Source: Streptomyces sp. P3
GTDB lineage: Bacteria > Actinomycetota > Actinomycetes > Streptomycetales > Streptomycetaceae
Direction: 5' to 3'
Length of the DNA stretch: 64,000 nt
Assembly: GCF_003032475.1 (NCBI RefSeq)
Contig: NZ_CP028369.1
Coordinates: 3,720,001 to 3,784,000, forward strand
Shown here: one piece after another, positions 17,917 to 27,575 of the stretch
Layout: every line of letters starts with the position of its first letter
Position numbering within the stretch: the first letter of the stretch is position 1
The notes under the pieces: model-generated
Database searches by the model: none
Told to the model about the DNA's origin: nothing
Seen by the model: the letters and a program-made list of their open reading frames with translations, nothing else
Made by a program: the position numbers and the translations under genes

Positions 17917-18546
17917 TCAGGCCGTGCGCCAGTCTCCCAGCAGTGCGGGTCCCACCCCGTCGAGGTACTCCGCGGTCAGCGCGCGGATCCCCTCCAGGCT
18001 GAAGTCGTCGCCGGTGGACCACTGTCGCTCCGTCACCCGCATCACGCCGCTGAAGACGGCCACCGCCAGCCGGGGCCGGGGATCGCCGTCCATGTCGAGC
18101 CCCTCGCGTGCGGCGATCACCCCGGCGAGGTCCTCCTCGACCTCCGCGGACCGCCGCAGATGTGCGGCGAGCAGCACCGGCGTCGACTCGATCACCCGGT
18201 ACATGCGCAGATACAGCTCCACCGGCGCGACCGACTCCACGACCTCGTTGATCGAGTCCCAGCCGTCCAGCACGGCCTGCCGCAGTGCCTCCAGCGGCGG
18301 CTCGTGCGGCGGACGTGCGCGCACCGCCTCCACGAACCGGTCCACCGTCATCTCCACCAGCGCGAGCGCCGCCTCCTCCTTGCCGGCGAAGTAGCGGAAG
18401 AAGGTGCGCTGCGAGACGTCGACCGCCTCGGCGATCTGGTCGACCGTCGTCTCGTCGTACCCGTGGGAGGTGAACAGCTCCACGGCGGCTCGCAGCAGCG
18501 CGTCCCGGGTGCGCCGTTTCTTGCGTTCGCGCAGTGTCGTCGGCAT
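17917..18546 (-). CDS. TetR-family transcriptional regulator
   Basis: 209 residues. The helix-turn-helix is at about residues 30-50 in TVDQIAEAVDVSQRTFFRYF, a standard TetR recognition helix. The ligand domain follows. It is divergent from an MFS drug-efflux gene with only 66 bp between start codons, so it most likely represses that pump and itself. Its own -10 box lies seven bases from the ATG, predicting a leaderless mRNA. The inducing compound is unknown. Confidence 0.9.
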   Translation of the reverse strand: MPTTLRERKKRRTRDALLRAAVELFTSHGYDETTVDQIAEAVDVSQRTFFRYFAGKEEAALALVEMTVDRFVEAVRARPPHEPPLEALRQAVLDGWDSINEVVESVAPVELYLRMYRVIESTPVLLAAHLRRSAEVEEDLAGVIAAREGLDMDGDPRPRLAVAVFSGVMRVTERQWSTGDDFSLEGIRALTAEYLDGVGPALLGDWRTA

Positions 18547-18553
18547 GTGTGTC

Positions 18554-18582
18554 AGTTACCGACTTGTGAACTCGTTTGTCAA
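18554..18582 (-). promoter_or_regulatory. Promoter of tetR, leaderless
   Basis: On the minus strand, -35 TTGACA (18577-18582) and -10 GTAACT (18554-18559) are separated by 17 bp; seven bases later comes the ATG at 18546. The 66-bp divergent region also contains repeated TGTCA/TGACA elements that could be the TetR operator. Confidence 0.6.
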
Positions 18583-18612
18583 TTGTCAGCGGCTGTCACT
18601 AGCCTCGAACAC

Positions 18613-20232
18613 ATGACTAGTCAGACCACCATCGACTCGACGGGCCCGGGGGGCAAGGCGCCGGCGGACCGGTCGGACGGGCCGCCCGCGAAGGGGCTGC
18701 GCGGCCACCCGTGGCTCACCCTCATCACCGTCGCCGTCGGCGTCATGATGGTGGCCCTCGACGGCACCATCGTGGCCATCGCCAACCCGGCCATCGCCAG
18801 CGACCTGGGCGCCACCTTCGCCGAGGTGCAGTGGATCACCAACGCCTACTTCCTCGCCCTCGCGGTCTCCCTGATCACCGCGGGCAAGCTCGGTGACCGC
18901 TTCGGCCACCGCCAGACGTTCCTGATAGGCGTGGTGGGCTTCGCCGCAGCCTCCGGCGCGATCGGCCTCTCCGGCAGCATCGGCGCGGTCGTCGCCTTCC
19001 GGGCGCTCCAGGGTCTGTTCGGCGCCCTGTTGATGCCGGCCGCGCTCGGCCTGCTGCGCGCGACCTTCCCGGCGGAGAAGCTCAACATGGCCATCGGCCT
19101 GTGGGGCATGGTCATCGGCGCCTCCACCGCCGGCGGCCCGATCCTCGGCGGCGTCCTCGTCGAGCAGGTCAACTGGCAGTCGGTGTTCTTCATCAACGTG
19201 CCGGTCGGCGCCCTCGCCCTGGTGCTCGGCGTGCTGATCCTGCTCGACCACCGGGCGGAGAACGCCCCGCGCTCCTTCGACGTCCCCGGCATCGCCCTGC
19301 TCTCCGGCGCGATGTTCTGCCTCGTCTGGGCCCTGATCAAGGCTCCGGCCTGGGGCTGGGGCGACGGGCGGACGTGGGCGTTCGTCCTCGGCTCCGCGGT
19401 GCTCTTCACGGCCTTCGCCGTGTGGGAGTCGAAGGTGCGCGAGCCGCTGATCCCGCCGGCGCTCTTCCGGTCGGTCCCGCTCTCGGCGGGTGTGGTCCTC
19501 ATGGTGCTGATGGCGATCGCCTTCATGGGCGGCCTGTTCTTCGTGACGTTCTACCTCCAGAACGTGCACGGCATGAGCCCCATCGACGCGGGCCTGCACC
19601 TGCTTCCGCTGACCGGCATGATGATCGTCGGCTCCCCGGTGGCCGGCGTGCTGATCACCAGGCTCGGCCCGCGCATCCCGCTGGCCGGCGGCATGGCGGC
19701 CACCGCGATCGCCATGTACGGCATGTCCACCCTGGAGACGGACACCGGCAGCGGTGTCATGTCCGTGTGGTTCGCGCTGCTGGGCTTCGGTCTCGCCCCC
19801 GTCATGGTCGGCGCGACCGAGGTCATCGTCGGCAACGCCCCGATGGAGCTGTCGGGCGTGGCGGGCGGTCTCCAGCAGGCCGCCATGCAGATCGGGGGCA
19901 GCCTCGGCACGGCCGTGCTGGGCGCCGTGATGGCCTCCAAGGTGGACGGCGACCTGCCGGGAAACTGGAAGGACGCGGGCCTGCCCGAGCTCACCCCCGC
20001 CCAGCTGGACCAGGCCTCCGAGGCGGTCCAGGTCGGCGTGGCGCCGGTGGCCAAGGGCACCCCCGAGGCGGTCGCCGCGAAGATCGCGGACGTCGCGCAC
20101 GACACGTTCATCTCCGGCATGAGCCTGGCCTCGCTGGTCGCGGCCGGAGTGGCGGTCGTCGCCGTCTTCGTCGCGCTGCTCACCAAGCGCGGCGAGAACG
20201 CGGAGGCGGGCGCGGGCGTCGGTCACATCTGA
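18613..20232 (+). CDS. MFS multidrug transporter, DHA2 (EmrB/QacA) family
   Basis: 539 residues with 14 predicted membrane segments, as expected for DHA2 drug:proton antiporters. Motif A appears as GKLGDRFGHRQ after TM2, and motif C-like glycine-rich GASTAGGPILGG in TM5. The early segment MMVALDGTIVAIANPAIASD carries the family D1 motif with the membrane Asp. It is divergent from and presumably controlled by the TetR gene. The protein would export toxic organic compounds at the cytoplasmic membrane. Confidence 0.92.
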   Translation: MTSQTTIDSTGPGGKAPADRSDGPPAKGLRGHPWLTLITVAVGVMMVALDGTIVAIANPAIASDLGATFAEVQWITNAYFLALAVSLITAGKLGDRFGHRQTFLIGVVGFAAASGAIGLSGSIGAVVAFRALQGLFGALLMPAALGLLRATFPAEKLNMAIGLWGMVIGASTAGGPILGGVLVEQVNWQSVFFINVPVGALALVLGVLILLDHRAENAPRSFDVPGIALLSGAMFCLVWALIKAPAWGWGDGRTWAFVLGSAVLFTAFAVWESKVREPLIPPALFRSVPLSAGVVLMVLMAIAFMGGLFFVTFYLQNVHGMSPIDAGLHLLPLTGMMIVGSPVAGVLITRLGPRIPLAGGMAATAIAMYGMSTLETDTGSGVMSVWFALLGFGLAPVMVGATEVIVGNAPMELSGVAGGLQQAAMQIGGSLGTAVLGAVMASKVDGDLPGNWKDAGLPELTPAQLDQASEAVQVGVAPVAKGTPEAVAAKIADVAHDTFISGMSLASLVAAGVAVVAVFVALLTKRGENAEAGAGVGHI

Positions 20233-20314
20233 CGGGATCTCGACGACTTTCCCCCATCAGGGTGACGCGCCAAAGGTTTCTCGCCTCCGGCACGCGTCGC
20301 AGGTCACAGTGGGT

Positions 20315-20378
20315 CAGGCCCTCCGGATGGCAGGGCCTGCCAGGGCCGTGGCGCGCTGTCGGAGGGGGACAGCGCGCC
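20315..20378 (+). terminator. Two hairpins downstream of the MFS gene
   Basis: The first hairpin has 8-bp arms (20315-20322 and 20332-20339). The second has perfect 11-bp arms (20350-20360 and 20368-20378) with a 7-nt loop. They lie 80-150 bp after the MFS stop and before the small membrane protein gene at 20464, so they probably terminate efflux-gene transcription. Confidence 0.55.
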
Positions 20379-20463
20379 GACCGCCCGCCGACTTGCGGGG
20401 CATGGACCGCGTGCCACGGGTTACCCGTTCATCGAAACATCCCCGGAATCCAGGGAGTTGACG

Positions 20464-20769
20464 ATGGCCGGATTCGGAAACGGCGCCCGCAGGTACCCCC
20501 GCTCGCCTGGCCGCACCAGGTCAGGGACCGGGCCGGACAGCGCGACGCTCGGCATCATCGGCCTCGTCTGCGCGGTCGCCGGATTCTTCGCGCTGGGGAT
20601 CGTCCTCGGCCCCGCAGCGATCGTGTGCGGCTGGCTGGCCATGGGCCGCACCTGGGCGGGCCCCCGCCCGGTACCGGCCCTGGTCGCCGTCGTCCTCGGC
20701 GCGATCGACACCCTGCTGGCCCTCGTCTGGCTGACCGGAGCGGGCGGCCCGGGCAACGGGCTGCTCTGA
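20464..20769 (+). CDS. Small DUF4190-like membrane protein
   Basis: 101 residues. After a basic Gly/Arg-rich N terminus come two hydrophobic segments joined by GLVCAVAGFFALGIVLGPAA and LAMGRTWAG, the pattern of DUF4190 proteins. The ATG at 20464 has AGGGAG upstream at good spacing; a TTG two codons earlier is less likely. No enzymatic residue is visible. Function unknown; family members occur as stand-alone small membrane proteins in actinobacteria. Confidence 0.7.
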   Translation: MAGFGNGARRYPRSPGRTRSGTGPDSATLGIIGLVCAVAGFFALGIVLGPAAIVCGWLAMGRTWAGPRPVPALVAVVLGAIDTLLALVWLTGAGGPGNGLL

Positions 20770-20883
20770 CCCCGCCTCGGCCGCCACAGCCCCCGCCGCC
20801 CCGGCCTCCGGCTCGCCCCCGTCGCCGGCCCGCAGCGGTCGTGAACGGTCGCGGTGGCTCCCGTCCGCCGCCGTGGCTCTCCG

Positions 20884-21687
20884 CTAACGGGGCGGATGGC
20901 CGGCGGTCAGGGACGGGGCCTTGCGGGCGCCGTCCCGCAGCGCCGCGACCTCGCGCCGCAGCGCCCTCACCTCCTCGGTCAACGCCAGGATCGCCTCCGT
21001 CTGCGCACGTTCCTCGACGTCGTCCTTCTCGAACCGCTCGATGAACCACGCCGCGATGTTCGCGGTCACCACACCCAGCAGAGCGATTCCGGAGAGCATC
21101 AGCCCGACGGCGATGATCCGCCCCAGGCCGGTGGTCGGCGAGTGGTCCCCGTACCCCACGGTCGTCATCGTGGTGAACGACCACCACAGCGCGTCACCCA
21201 GTGTCCGGATGTTCCCGCCCGGCGACCCGCGCTCGACCGACAGCACGGCGAGCGAGCCGAACATCAGCAGTCCGACGACCGCGCCCACGACGTAGGTCGT
21301 CATCCTGATCTGCGAGGCCATCCGCGCCCGCCGGCCCACCAGCAGCAGCGTCGAGACCAGTCGCAGCAGCCGCAACGGCTGGAGCAGCGGCAGCACGACC
21401 GCGCACAGGTCCAGCCAGTGCGTGCGGACGAACCGTCGCCGATCGGTCGTCAGGGACAGCCGTATCAGGTAGTCCGCGGCGAACGCCCCCCACACCGACC
21501 ACTCGACCGCGGTGCACACCAGCGTCGTCGAGTGGGCGGCCGAGGTGTCCACGATCGGCACCGCGTAGGCGACGGCGTACATCACGGCGAGGGCCAGCAA
21601 CGGCCGTTGCGTCCACTGTTCCCACCGGTCCTGCCGGTCCTGCCGGTCCTGCAGGGTCTGCAGGGTCTGCGCCGTTCCTTCGTGCAT
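20884..21687 (-). CDS. Voltage-gated-like potassium channel
   Basis: 267 residues. The selectivity filter TTVGYGD lies near residue 174 between the pore helix (ALWWSFTTMT) and the last membrane segment. Preceding segments make six transmembrane helices in all, and the S4-like region QPLRLLRLVSTLLLVGRRAR has regularly spaced arginines. A C-terminal coiled coil (EERAQTEAILALTEEVRALR) probably forms the tetramer. The N-terminal 20 residues come from a 9-bp tandem repeat. It converges with the small membrane protein. Function: K+ flux across the cytoplasmic membrane. Confidence 0.9.
   Translation of the reverse strand: MHEGTAQTLQTLQDRQDRQDRWEQWTQRPLLALAVMYAVAYAVPIVDTSAAHSTTLVCTAVEWSVWGAFAADYLIRLSLTTDRRRFVRTHWLDLCAVVLPLLQPLRLLRLVSTLLLVGRRARMASQIRMTTYVVGAVVGLLMFGSLAVLSVERGSPGGNIRTLGDALWWSFTTMTTVGYGDHSPTTGLGRIIAVGLMLSGIALLGVVTANIAAWFIERFEKDDVEERAQTEAILALTEEVRALRREVAALRDGARKAPSLTAGHPPR
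21625..21669 (-). repeat. 9-bp tandem repeats inside the K+ channel gene
   Basis: Three copies of CCGGTCCTG (21625-21651) followed by two of CAGGGTCTG (21652-21669). They encode the repeated Gln-Asp-Arg/Leu-Gln-Thr stretch at the channel N terminus. Copy number may vary between strains without frameshift because the unit is three codons. Confidence 0.8.
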
Positions 21688-21781
21688 GCTCGCATCGTAA
21701 AGAACGCGTAAGGGCGGTGAAGCCCGAAGGGCGGTGGAGCCCGAAGACTCCACCGCCCCTCGTCCGCCCGTCGCGCGGAGG

Positions 21782-24529
21782 CTACGCGTCGCCCCCGGCG
21801 GCCCCCGGGTCCGCCGCCGAGACGTCCAGCAGCTGGTACCGGTCGATGGCCTGCTTCAGCAGCGACCGGTCGACCTTGCCCTCCCGCGCCAGCTCGGTCA
21901 GCACCGCCACGACTACCGACTCGGCGTCGATGTGGAAGAAGCGGCGTGCCGCCCCGCGGGTGTCGGCGAAGCCGAAGCCGTCCGCGCCCAGCGACTGGTA
22001 CGTGCCCGGCACCCAGCGGGCGATCTGGTCCGGCACCGACCGCATCCAGTCCGAGACGGCCACGAACGGCCCCTCGGCCCCGGAGAGCTTGCGCGTCACG
22101 TAGGGCACCTGCTGCTCCTCCTCGGGGTGCAGCAGGTTGTGCCGCTCGACCTCGACGGCCTCGCGCCGCAGCTCGTTCCAGGAGGTCGCCGACCAGACGT
22201 CGGCCTTGACGTTCCAGTCCTCGGCGAGGATCTTCTGCGCCTGGAGTGCCCACGGGACGGCCACGCCGGACGCGATGATCTGCGCCGGGATGGACCCCGA
22301 GGTGCCCGCGCTGAAGCGGTGGATGCCCTTGAGGATGCCCTCGGCGTCCACGTTCTCCGGCTCGGCGGGGTGCCGGATGGGCTCGTTGTAGACGGTGAGG
22401 TAGTAGAAGACGTCCTCGCCGTGCGGGTGCTCGGCGGAGCTGCCGTACATCCTGCGGAGCCCGTCCTGCACGATGTGCGCGATCTCGAAACCGAAGGCCG
22501 GGTCGTAGGCGACGCAGCCCGGGTTGGTCGAGGCGAGCAGCTGGGAGTGGCCGTCCGCGTGCTGGAGGCCCTCACCGGTCAGGGTCGTACGACCCGCGGT
22601 GGCGCCCAGTACGAAACCGCGCGCCAACTGGTCCGACATCTGCCAGAACTGGTCACCGGTGCGCTGGAAACCGAACATCGAGTAGAAGACGTAGACCGGG
22701 ATCAGCGGCTCGCCATGTGTGGCGTAGGCCGAGCCGGCCGCGATCAGGGAGGCCGTGCAGCCCGCCTCGGAGATGCCGTCGTGCAGCATCTGCCCGGTCG
22801 GCGACTCCTTGTACGCGAGCAGCAGCTCCCGGTCGACCGACTCGTACTGCTGGCCGAGCGGGTTGTAGATCTTCGCACTCGGGAAGAAGGAGTCCATGCC
22901 GAAGGTGCGGTACTCGTCCGGCGCGATCAGCACGAACCGCTTGCCGAGCTCCTTGTCCCGCATGAGGTCCTTGAGGAGCCGCACAAAGGCCATGGTCGTC
23001 GCGATGGACTGCTGACCCGAGCCCTTCTTCACCGTCGCGTACGTCTTGTCGTCGGGCAGCGCGAGCGGCTTGGAGCGCACCACACGGGTCGGGACGTAGC
23101 CGCCGCAGCTCTTGCGGCGGTCGTGCATGTACTGGATCTCCTCCGAGTCGCGGCCGGGGTGGAAGTACGGCGGCGCGCCGCCCTCCAGCTCCTTGTCGGA
23201 GATCGGCAGGTGCAGCCGGTCGCGGAAGGCCTTCAGGTCGGCGGCCGTCAGCTTCTTCATCTGGTGCGTGGCGTTGCGGCCCTCGAAGTTCGGGCCCAGT
23301 GTCCAGCCCTTGACCGTCTTGGCGAGGATGACCGTCGGCTGGCCGGTGTGCTCCACGGCCGCCTTGAACGCCGCGTAGATCTTGCGGTGGTCGTGACCGC
23401 CGCGGCCCAGGTGCAGGATCTGGTCGTCGGTCATGCCCTCGACCATCGCGCGCAGCCGGTGGTCGTCACCGAAGAAGTGGTCCCGGATGTAGGCGCCGGA
23501 CTCGGTGGCGTACGTCTGGAACTGACCGTCCGGCGTCGTGTTCATCCGGTTGACGAGCGTGCCGTCGCGGTCCTGGGCGAGCAGCGGGTCCCACGACCGG
23601 TCCCAGATCAGCTTGATCACGTTCCAGCCGGCGCCCCGGAAGACCGACTCCAGCTCCTGGATGACCTTGCCGTTGCCGCGCACCGGCCCGTCGAGCCGCT
23701 GGAGGTTGCAGTTGACCACGAAGGTCAGGTTGTCCAGGCCCTCCCGCGCGGCGATCGTCAACTGGCCGAGCGACTCCGGCTCGTCCATCTCGCCGTCACC
23801 GAGGAACGCCCACACGCGCGACTTCGACGTGTCGGCGATCCCGCGCGCGTGCATGTAGCGGTTCATCCGCGCCTGGTAGATGGCGCCGATCGGGCCGAGG
23901 CCCATCGACACCGTCGGGAACTCCCAGAAGTCGGGCATCAGACGCGGGTGCGGATACGAGGACAGCCCGTGCGGCGCCTTCGACTTCTCCTGGCGGAACC
24001 CGTCGAGGTTGTCCTCGCTGAGCCGGTCGAGAAGGAACGCGCGCGCGTAGATGCCCGGTGAGGCGTGGCCCTGGAAGAAGACCTGGTCGCCGCCGTCGCC
24101 CTCGTCCTTGCCGCGGAAGAAGTGGTTGAAGCCGACGTCGTAGAGGGACGCCGAGGAGGCGAAGGTGGCGATGTGGCCGCCCACGCCGATGCCCGGCCGC
24201 TGAGCCCTGGACACCATCACAGCCGCGTTCCAGCGGGTGGCGTTGAGGATCTTGCGCTCGATCTCCTCGTTGCCCGGGAAGAACGGCTCGGCCCTGGTGG
24301 GGATGGTGTTGACGTAGTCCGTGCTGCGCATCTCGGGCACGGCCACGCGCTTCTCGCGGGCCCGCTCGATCAGGCGCAGCATGAGATAGCGGGCCCGCTC
24401 CCGGCCGCGCTCGTCGATCGCGGCGTCGAGGGAGTCGAGCCACTCCTGGGTTTCCTCGGGATCGAAGTCAGGAACCTGACTCGGAAGGCCGCCAATGATG
24501 ATCGGGTTGCGATCGGATCCGGAAGCCAC
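21782..24529 (-). CDS. aceE: Pyruvate dehydrogenase E1 component, homodimeric type
   Basis: 915 residues, the length of single-chain AceE. It decarboxylates pyruvate with thiamine diphosphate and transfers the acetyl group to the E2 lipoyl domain. The ThDP motif is present as [13 protein letters not shown] followed by [13 protein letters not shown]. The N terminus [20 protein letters not shown] matches the segment that binds E2. It stands alone, divergent from the DUF3052 gene across 449 bp. Its product acetyl-CoA feeds the fab operon encoded 11 kb away; the same linkage is seen in mycobacteria. Confidence 0.97.
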   Translation of the reverse strand: MASGSDRNPIIIGGLPSQVPDFDPEETQEWLDSLDAAIDERGRERARYLMLRLIERAREKRVAVPEMRSTDYVNTIPTRAEPFFPGNEEIERKILNATRWNAAVMVSRAQRPGIGVGGHIATFASSASLYDVGFNHFFRGKDEGDGGDQVFFQGHASPGIYARAFLLDRLSEDNLDGFRQEKSKAPHGLSSYPHPRLMPDFWEFPTVSMGLGPIGAIYQARMNRYMHARGIADTSKSRVWAFLGDGEMDEPESLGQLTIAAREGLDNLTFVVNCNLQRLDGPVRGNGKVIQELESVFRGAGWNVIKLIWDRSWDPLLAQDRDGTLVNRMNTTPDGQFQTYATESGAYIRDHFFGDDHRLRAMVEGMTDDQILHLGRGGHDHRKIYAAFKAAVEHTGQPTVILAKTVKGWTLGPNFEGRNATHQMKKLTAADLKAFRDRLHLPISDKELEGGAPPYFHPGRDSEEIQYMHDRRKSCGGYVPTRVVRSKPLALPDDKTYATVKKGSGQQSIATTMAFVRLLKDLMRDKELGKRFVLIAPDEYRTFGMDSFFPSAKIYNPLGQQYESVDRELLLAYKESPTGQMLHDGISEAGCTASLIAAGSAYATHGEPLIPVYVFYSMFGFQRTGDQFWQMSDQLARGFVLGATAGRTTLTGEGLQHADGHSQLLASTNPGCVAYDPAFGFEIAHIVQDGLRRMYGSSAEHPHGEDVFYYLTVYNEPIRHPAEPENVDAEGILKGIHRFSAGTSGSIPAQIIASGVAVPWALQAQKILAEDWNVKADVWSATSWNELRREAVEVERHNLLHPEEEQQVPYVTRKLSGAEGPFVAVSDWMRSVPDQIARWVPGTYQSLGADGFGFADTRGAARRFFHIDAESVVVAVLTELAREGKVDRSLLKQAIDRYQLLDVSAADPGAAGGDA

Positions 24530-24978
24530 GCTGTTCCTTACCTGTCAGAGGGGCGGTGTGGGGGCTGGGTGGGTCTATGGGTCCCGCTCGGTGCCTCGCG
24601 GGCGTCACGCGGATGGCTCCGCCTGTTTCTCGGGCGTATGCACCGCCCCATCGTGTACCTACGCGCCGCAAACGTCATCTCTACCCCTAGGTAACAGCAG
24701 CCCGTTCGGATCTCGTACCCTTGGATGGTTCTCAAATGCGCAAACAGGGCAGATAGGTGTGGTGTACGTCACGATCCGTCCGCACCGTGTGCCTGGAGTT
24801 GCGTCGAGACGGCCAGGATCGTCACCGTTTCGGCGGTCCGAACCGCCGGGTACTTGCGCGATCCGTCCCGTCCGTGTGGACTACGGCCAATGCCTCGCGC
24901 ACGCGCGTGGCTGAGTTTCCCCCCAGCCCTGGACGGGCCCGGGGGAACCCCATCCGAATCAAGATCAGGAGGCAACCC
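24530..24978. other. 449-bp divergent regulatory region between aceE and the DUF3052 gene
   Basis: No credible gene is seen. The region is less GC-rich around 24655-24775, where promoters for both directions are expected. It contains the palindromic CCTAGG core (24688-24693) within TACCCCTAGGTAAC. A ribosome site AGGAGG at 24967-24972 serves the DUF3052 gene. The long leader in front of that gene (about 200 bp after the AT-richer zone) could hold regulatory RNA, but no known class was recognised. Confidence 0.45.
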
Positions 24979-25416
24979 GTGAGCGCGACCGCGGACCACG
25001 CGGAGGAGCGGACCAGCCCTGCCGTCAGGCTGGGTTTCCAGCCCGAGCAGGTGGTCCAGGAGATCGGCTACGACGACGACGTCGACCAGGAGCTCCGCGA
25101 GTCCATCGAGGAAGTCATCGGCAGCGATCTGGTGGACGAGGACTACGACGACGTCGCCGACGCCGTGGTGCTCTGGTTCCGCGACGATGACGGAGACCTG
25201 ACGGATGCGCTGGTGGACGCCACCACGTACATCGAAGAAGGCGGGTCGATCCTCCTCCTGACGCCGAAGACCGGCCGTACGGGATACGTGGAGCCGAGCG
25301 ACATCTCCGAAGCCGCGACGACTGCGGGTCTGTCGGCCAGCAAGAGCGTCAGCGTCGGCAAGGACTGGAGCGGCAGCCGGCTGGTGACGCCCAAGGCGGC
25401 CAAGTCCAAGAAGTGA
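24979..25416 (+). CDS. DUF3052 family protein
   Basis: 145 residues from a GTG with AGGAGG seven bases upstream. The protein is strongly acidic in the first half ([19 protein letters not shown]) and basic at the very C terminus (PKAAKSKK). DUF3052 is confined to actinobacteria. In M. tuberculosis the homologue Rv2239c lies between aceE and ahpE, the same order as here. No catalytic motif is visible. Biochemical role is not established; linkage suggests central metabolism or redox stress. Confidence 0.85.
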   Translation: MSATADHAEERTSPAVRLGFQPEQVVQEIGYDDDVDQELRESIEEVIGSDLVDEDYDDVADAVVLWFRDDDGDLTDALVDATTYIEEGGSILLLTPKTGRTGYVEPSDISEAATTAGLSASKSVSVGKDWSGSRLVTPKAAKSKK

Positions 25417-25528
25417 TGTGACGTGCGGACGGGCCGGGCTCACGCCTTCGGCCCGTCCGTCGGCCTTCGGCGGGGCGCTGCGTAGGGTGGGTCTCACCCA
25501 GACAGCCCATCCGAAGGGACATCCAGGC

Positions 25529-25987
25529 ATGGCGATCCAGGTCGGCGACAAGGCCCCCGACTTCGAGCTCAAGGACAACCACGGCCGGGCCGTGAAGCTC
25601 TCCGACTTCCGGGGCGACAAGAACGTCGTCCTGCTCTTCTACCCCTTCGCCTTCACCGGCGTGTGCACCGGGGAGCTGTGCGAGGTGCGCGACCACCTGC
25701 CGCAGTTCGCCGACCGCGACACCCAGGTGCTCGCCGTTTCCAACGACTCGATCCACACCCTGCGCGTCTTCGCCGAACAGGAGGGCCTGGAGTACCCGCT
25801 GCTGAGCGACTTCTGGCCGCACGGCGAGGTGTCCCGCGCCTACGGCGTCTTCGCCGAGGACAAGGGCTGCGCGGTGCGCGGCACCTTCGTCATCGACAAG
25901 GAGGGCGTCGTGCGCTGGACGGTCGTCAACGCCCTGCCGGACGCGCGTGACCTCGGCGAGTACGTCAAGGCGCTCGACACCCTGTGA
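25529..25987 (+). CDS. Peroxiredoxin, AhpE-like
   Basis: 152 residues, the length of 1-Cys AhpE/BCP-type peroxiredoxins. The peroxidatic Cys46 is in [14 protein letters not shown], with the conserved Pro/Thr at the family positions. Cys51 follows closely, so a two-Cys mechanism is possible, unlike mycobacterial AhpE where that position is not Cys. It reduces hydroperoxides in the cytoplasm. The ATG is preceded by GAAGGGAC. It follows the DUF3052 gene by 112 bp; the pairing is conserved in actinobacteria. Confidence 0.9.
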   Translation: MAIQVGDKAPDFELKDNHGRAVKLSDFRGDKNVVLLFYPFAFTGVCTGELCEVRDHLPQFADRDTQVLAVSNDSIHTLRVFAEQEGLEYPLLSDFWPHGEVSRAYGVFAEDKGCAVRGTFVIDKEGVVRWTVVNALPDARDLGEYVKALDTL

Positions 25988-26100
25988 TTCTTCGGCCCCA
26001 GGGCCTGCGTGCTTCGGGAACCCGTCACTAGGATCGACTCGTTGATCCGATATCCGACGCATCACGGGGCTCCCCGCCCCGGAAACCAATGGAGGAGCTC

Positions 26101-26676
26101 GTGGGAGTCAGCCTCAGCAAGGGCGGCAACGTATCGCTGACCAAGGAGGCCCCGGGCCTGACCGCGGTCATCGTCGGTCTGGGGTGGGACGTCCGCACCA
26201 CGACCGGCACCGACTTCGACCTGGACGCCAGCGCGCTGCTGGTGAACAACGCCGGCAAGGTCGCCAGTGACGCCAACTTCGTCTTCTTCAACAACCTGAA
26301 GAGCCCCGACGGCTCGGTCGAGCACACCGGTGACAACACCACCGGTGAGGGCGAGGGCGACGACGAGGCGATCAAGGTCAACCTCGCCACGGTCCCCGCC
26401 GACGTCGACAAGATCGTCTTCCCGGTGTCGATCTACGACGCCGAGAACCGGCAGCAGTCCTTCGGGCAGGTCCGCAACGCGTTCATCCGCGTCGTGAACC
26501 AGGCCGGCGGGGCCGAGATCGCCCGCTACGACCTCAGCGAGGACGCGAGCACGGAGACCGCGATGGTCTTCGGCGAGCTGTACCGGCACGGCGCCGAGTG
26601 GAAGTTCCGTGCCATCGGCCAGGGCTACGCCTCAGGCCTGCGCGGCATCGCGCAGGACTTCGGCGTCAACGTCTGA
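26101..26676 (+). CDS. TerD-family calcium-binding stress protein (copy 1)
   Basis: 191 residues, the canonical TerD length. It opens [20 protein letters not shown] (GTG start) and carries the acidic metal-binding signatures DLDASALL and [14 protein letters not shown]. It ends with [19 protein letters not shown]. TerD proteins bind Ca2+ through these aspartates and act in the tellurite, colicin and phage stress response. The GTG at 26101 has GGAGG five bases upstream; the ATG four codons earlier overlaps that site and is rejected. It is the first gene of the Ter module; a hairpin follows it. Confidence 0.93.
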   Translation: MGVSLSKGGNVSLTKEAPGLTAVIVGLGWDVRTTTGTDFDLDASALLVNNAGKVASDANFVFFNNLKSPDGSVEHTGDNTTGEGEGDDEAIKVNLATVPADVDKIVFPVSIYDAENRQQSFGQVRNAFIRVVNQAGGAEIARYDLSEDASTETAMVFGELYRHGAEWKFRAIGQGYASGLRGIAQDFGVNV

Positions 26677-26708
26677 GTCACCCGCGCAGGACCCGATTCA
26701 TCTGGACG

Positions 26709-26743
26709 CCAGGCGCCGCACCGTCTCTACGGGCGGCGCCTGG
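26709..26743 (+). terminator. Hairpin between the two terD copies
   Basis: Perfect 11-bp arms (26709-26719 and 26733-26743) with a 13-nt loop, 33 bp after the first terD stop. A shorter TCCCCC/GGGGGA stem follows. It could terminate, or act as a processing or attenuation site giving different levels of the two TerD proteins. Confidence 0.55.
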
Positions 26744-26816
26744 GGGGTCCCCCTCCGGGGGAGTCCAGGACAACCGAAGAGACTGCCTGAGCATGACCTA
26801 GGGGAGGACCAGCAAT

Positions 26817-27392
26817 ATGGGCGTCACGCTCGCCAAGGGGGGCAACGTCTCCCTGTCCAAGGCCGCGCCGAACCTCACGCAGGTGATGGTCGGACTCGGC
26901 TGGGACGCGCGCTCCACCACCGGAGCCCCCTTCGACCTGGACGCCAGCGCCCTGCTGTGCACCGGCGGGCGGGTCATGGGGGACGAGTGGTTCGTCTTCT
27001 ACAACCAGCTCCAGAGCCCGGACGGCTCGGTGGAGCACACCGGCGACAACCTGACCGGCGAGGGCGAGGGCGACGACGAGTCGCTGATCGTGAACCTCCT
27101 CAAGGTTCCGCCGCAGTGCGACAAGATCGTCTTTCCCGTCTCCATCCACATGGCCGACGAGCGGGGCCAGACCTTCGGTCAGGTCTCCAACGCGTTCATC
27201 CGCGTCGTCAACCAGGCCGACGGCCAGGAGCTCGCCCGCTACGACCTCAGCGAGGACGCCGGCACGGAGACCGCGATGATCTTCGGCGAGTTGTACCGGT
27301 ATCAGGGCGAGTGGAAGTTCAGGGCCGTGGGACAGGGGTACGCGTCGGGTCTGCGGGGCATCGCCCTCGACTTCGGGGTGAACGTCTCCTAG
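26817..27392 (+). CDS. TerD-family calcium-binding stress protein (copy 2)
   Basis: 191 residues, paralogous to copy 1 along its full length. The same acidic signatures occur ([22 protein letters not shown]) and the same ending ([13 protein letters not shown]). Copy 2 carries two cysteines, in LLCTGGR and PPQCDKI, that copy 1 lacks, so redox sensitivity could differ. The ATG has GGGGAGGA upstream. It precedes the TerC-like gene by 183 bp of structured leader. Together the two copies look like a tandem duplication followed by divergence. Confidence 0.93.
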   Translation: MGVTLAKGGNVSLSKAAPNLTQVMVGLGWDARSTTGAPFDLDASALLCTGGRVMGDEWFVFYNQLQSPDGSVEHTGDNLTGEGEGDDESLIVNLLKVPPQCDKIVFPVSIHMADERGQTFGQVSNAFIRVVNQADGQELARYDLSEDAGTETAMIFGELYRYQGEWKFRAVGQGYASGLRGIALDFGVNVS

Positions 27393-27528
27393 CAGTCCCG
27401 GATTCCGCACGGAGGCCGACTACCGATCGGTACGGGGCCCGCCCGCCCCTTACGGAGCAGTCGACCCTTAGACTTCGCAGCTGAAAGTCAATGTTTCGTA
27501 AAGCCGAGTACGGCGCGGGGGAGACCCG

Positions 27529-27569
27529 CCCTCAGATCCGTCTGAGGGGACCCCCAACACAGGATTGGG
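27529..27569 (+). promoter_or_regulatory. Double-hairpin leader of the TerC-like gene
   Basis: Hairpin 1 has 8-bp arms CCCTCAGA/TCTGAGGG around a TCCG tetraloop (27529-27548). Hairpin 2 has CCCAA/TTGGG arms (27553-27569). The GTG start follows six bases later, and the only purine-rich stretch that could serve as ribosome site is GGATTGGG, part of it inside hairpin 2. A translational switch or a terminator plus reinitiation are both possible. Confidence 0.45.
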
Positions 27570-27575
27570 TAGCCA

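Noticed and set aside
18586..20226. 546-codon minus-strand frame opposite the MFS gene
   Set aside because: His/Asp/Glu/Arg-rich shadow typical of antisense to a membrane protein in high-GC DNA.
26609..27484. Frame overlapping both terD copies
   Set aside because: Out of frame with the TerD motifs; no ribosome site.
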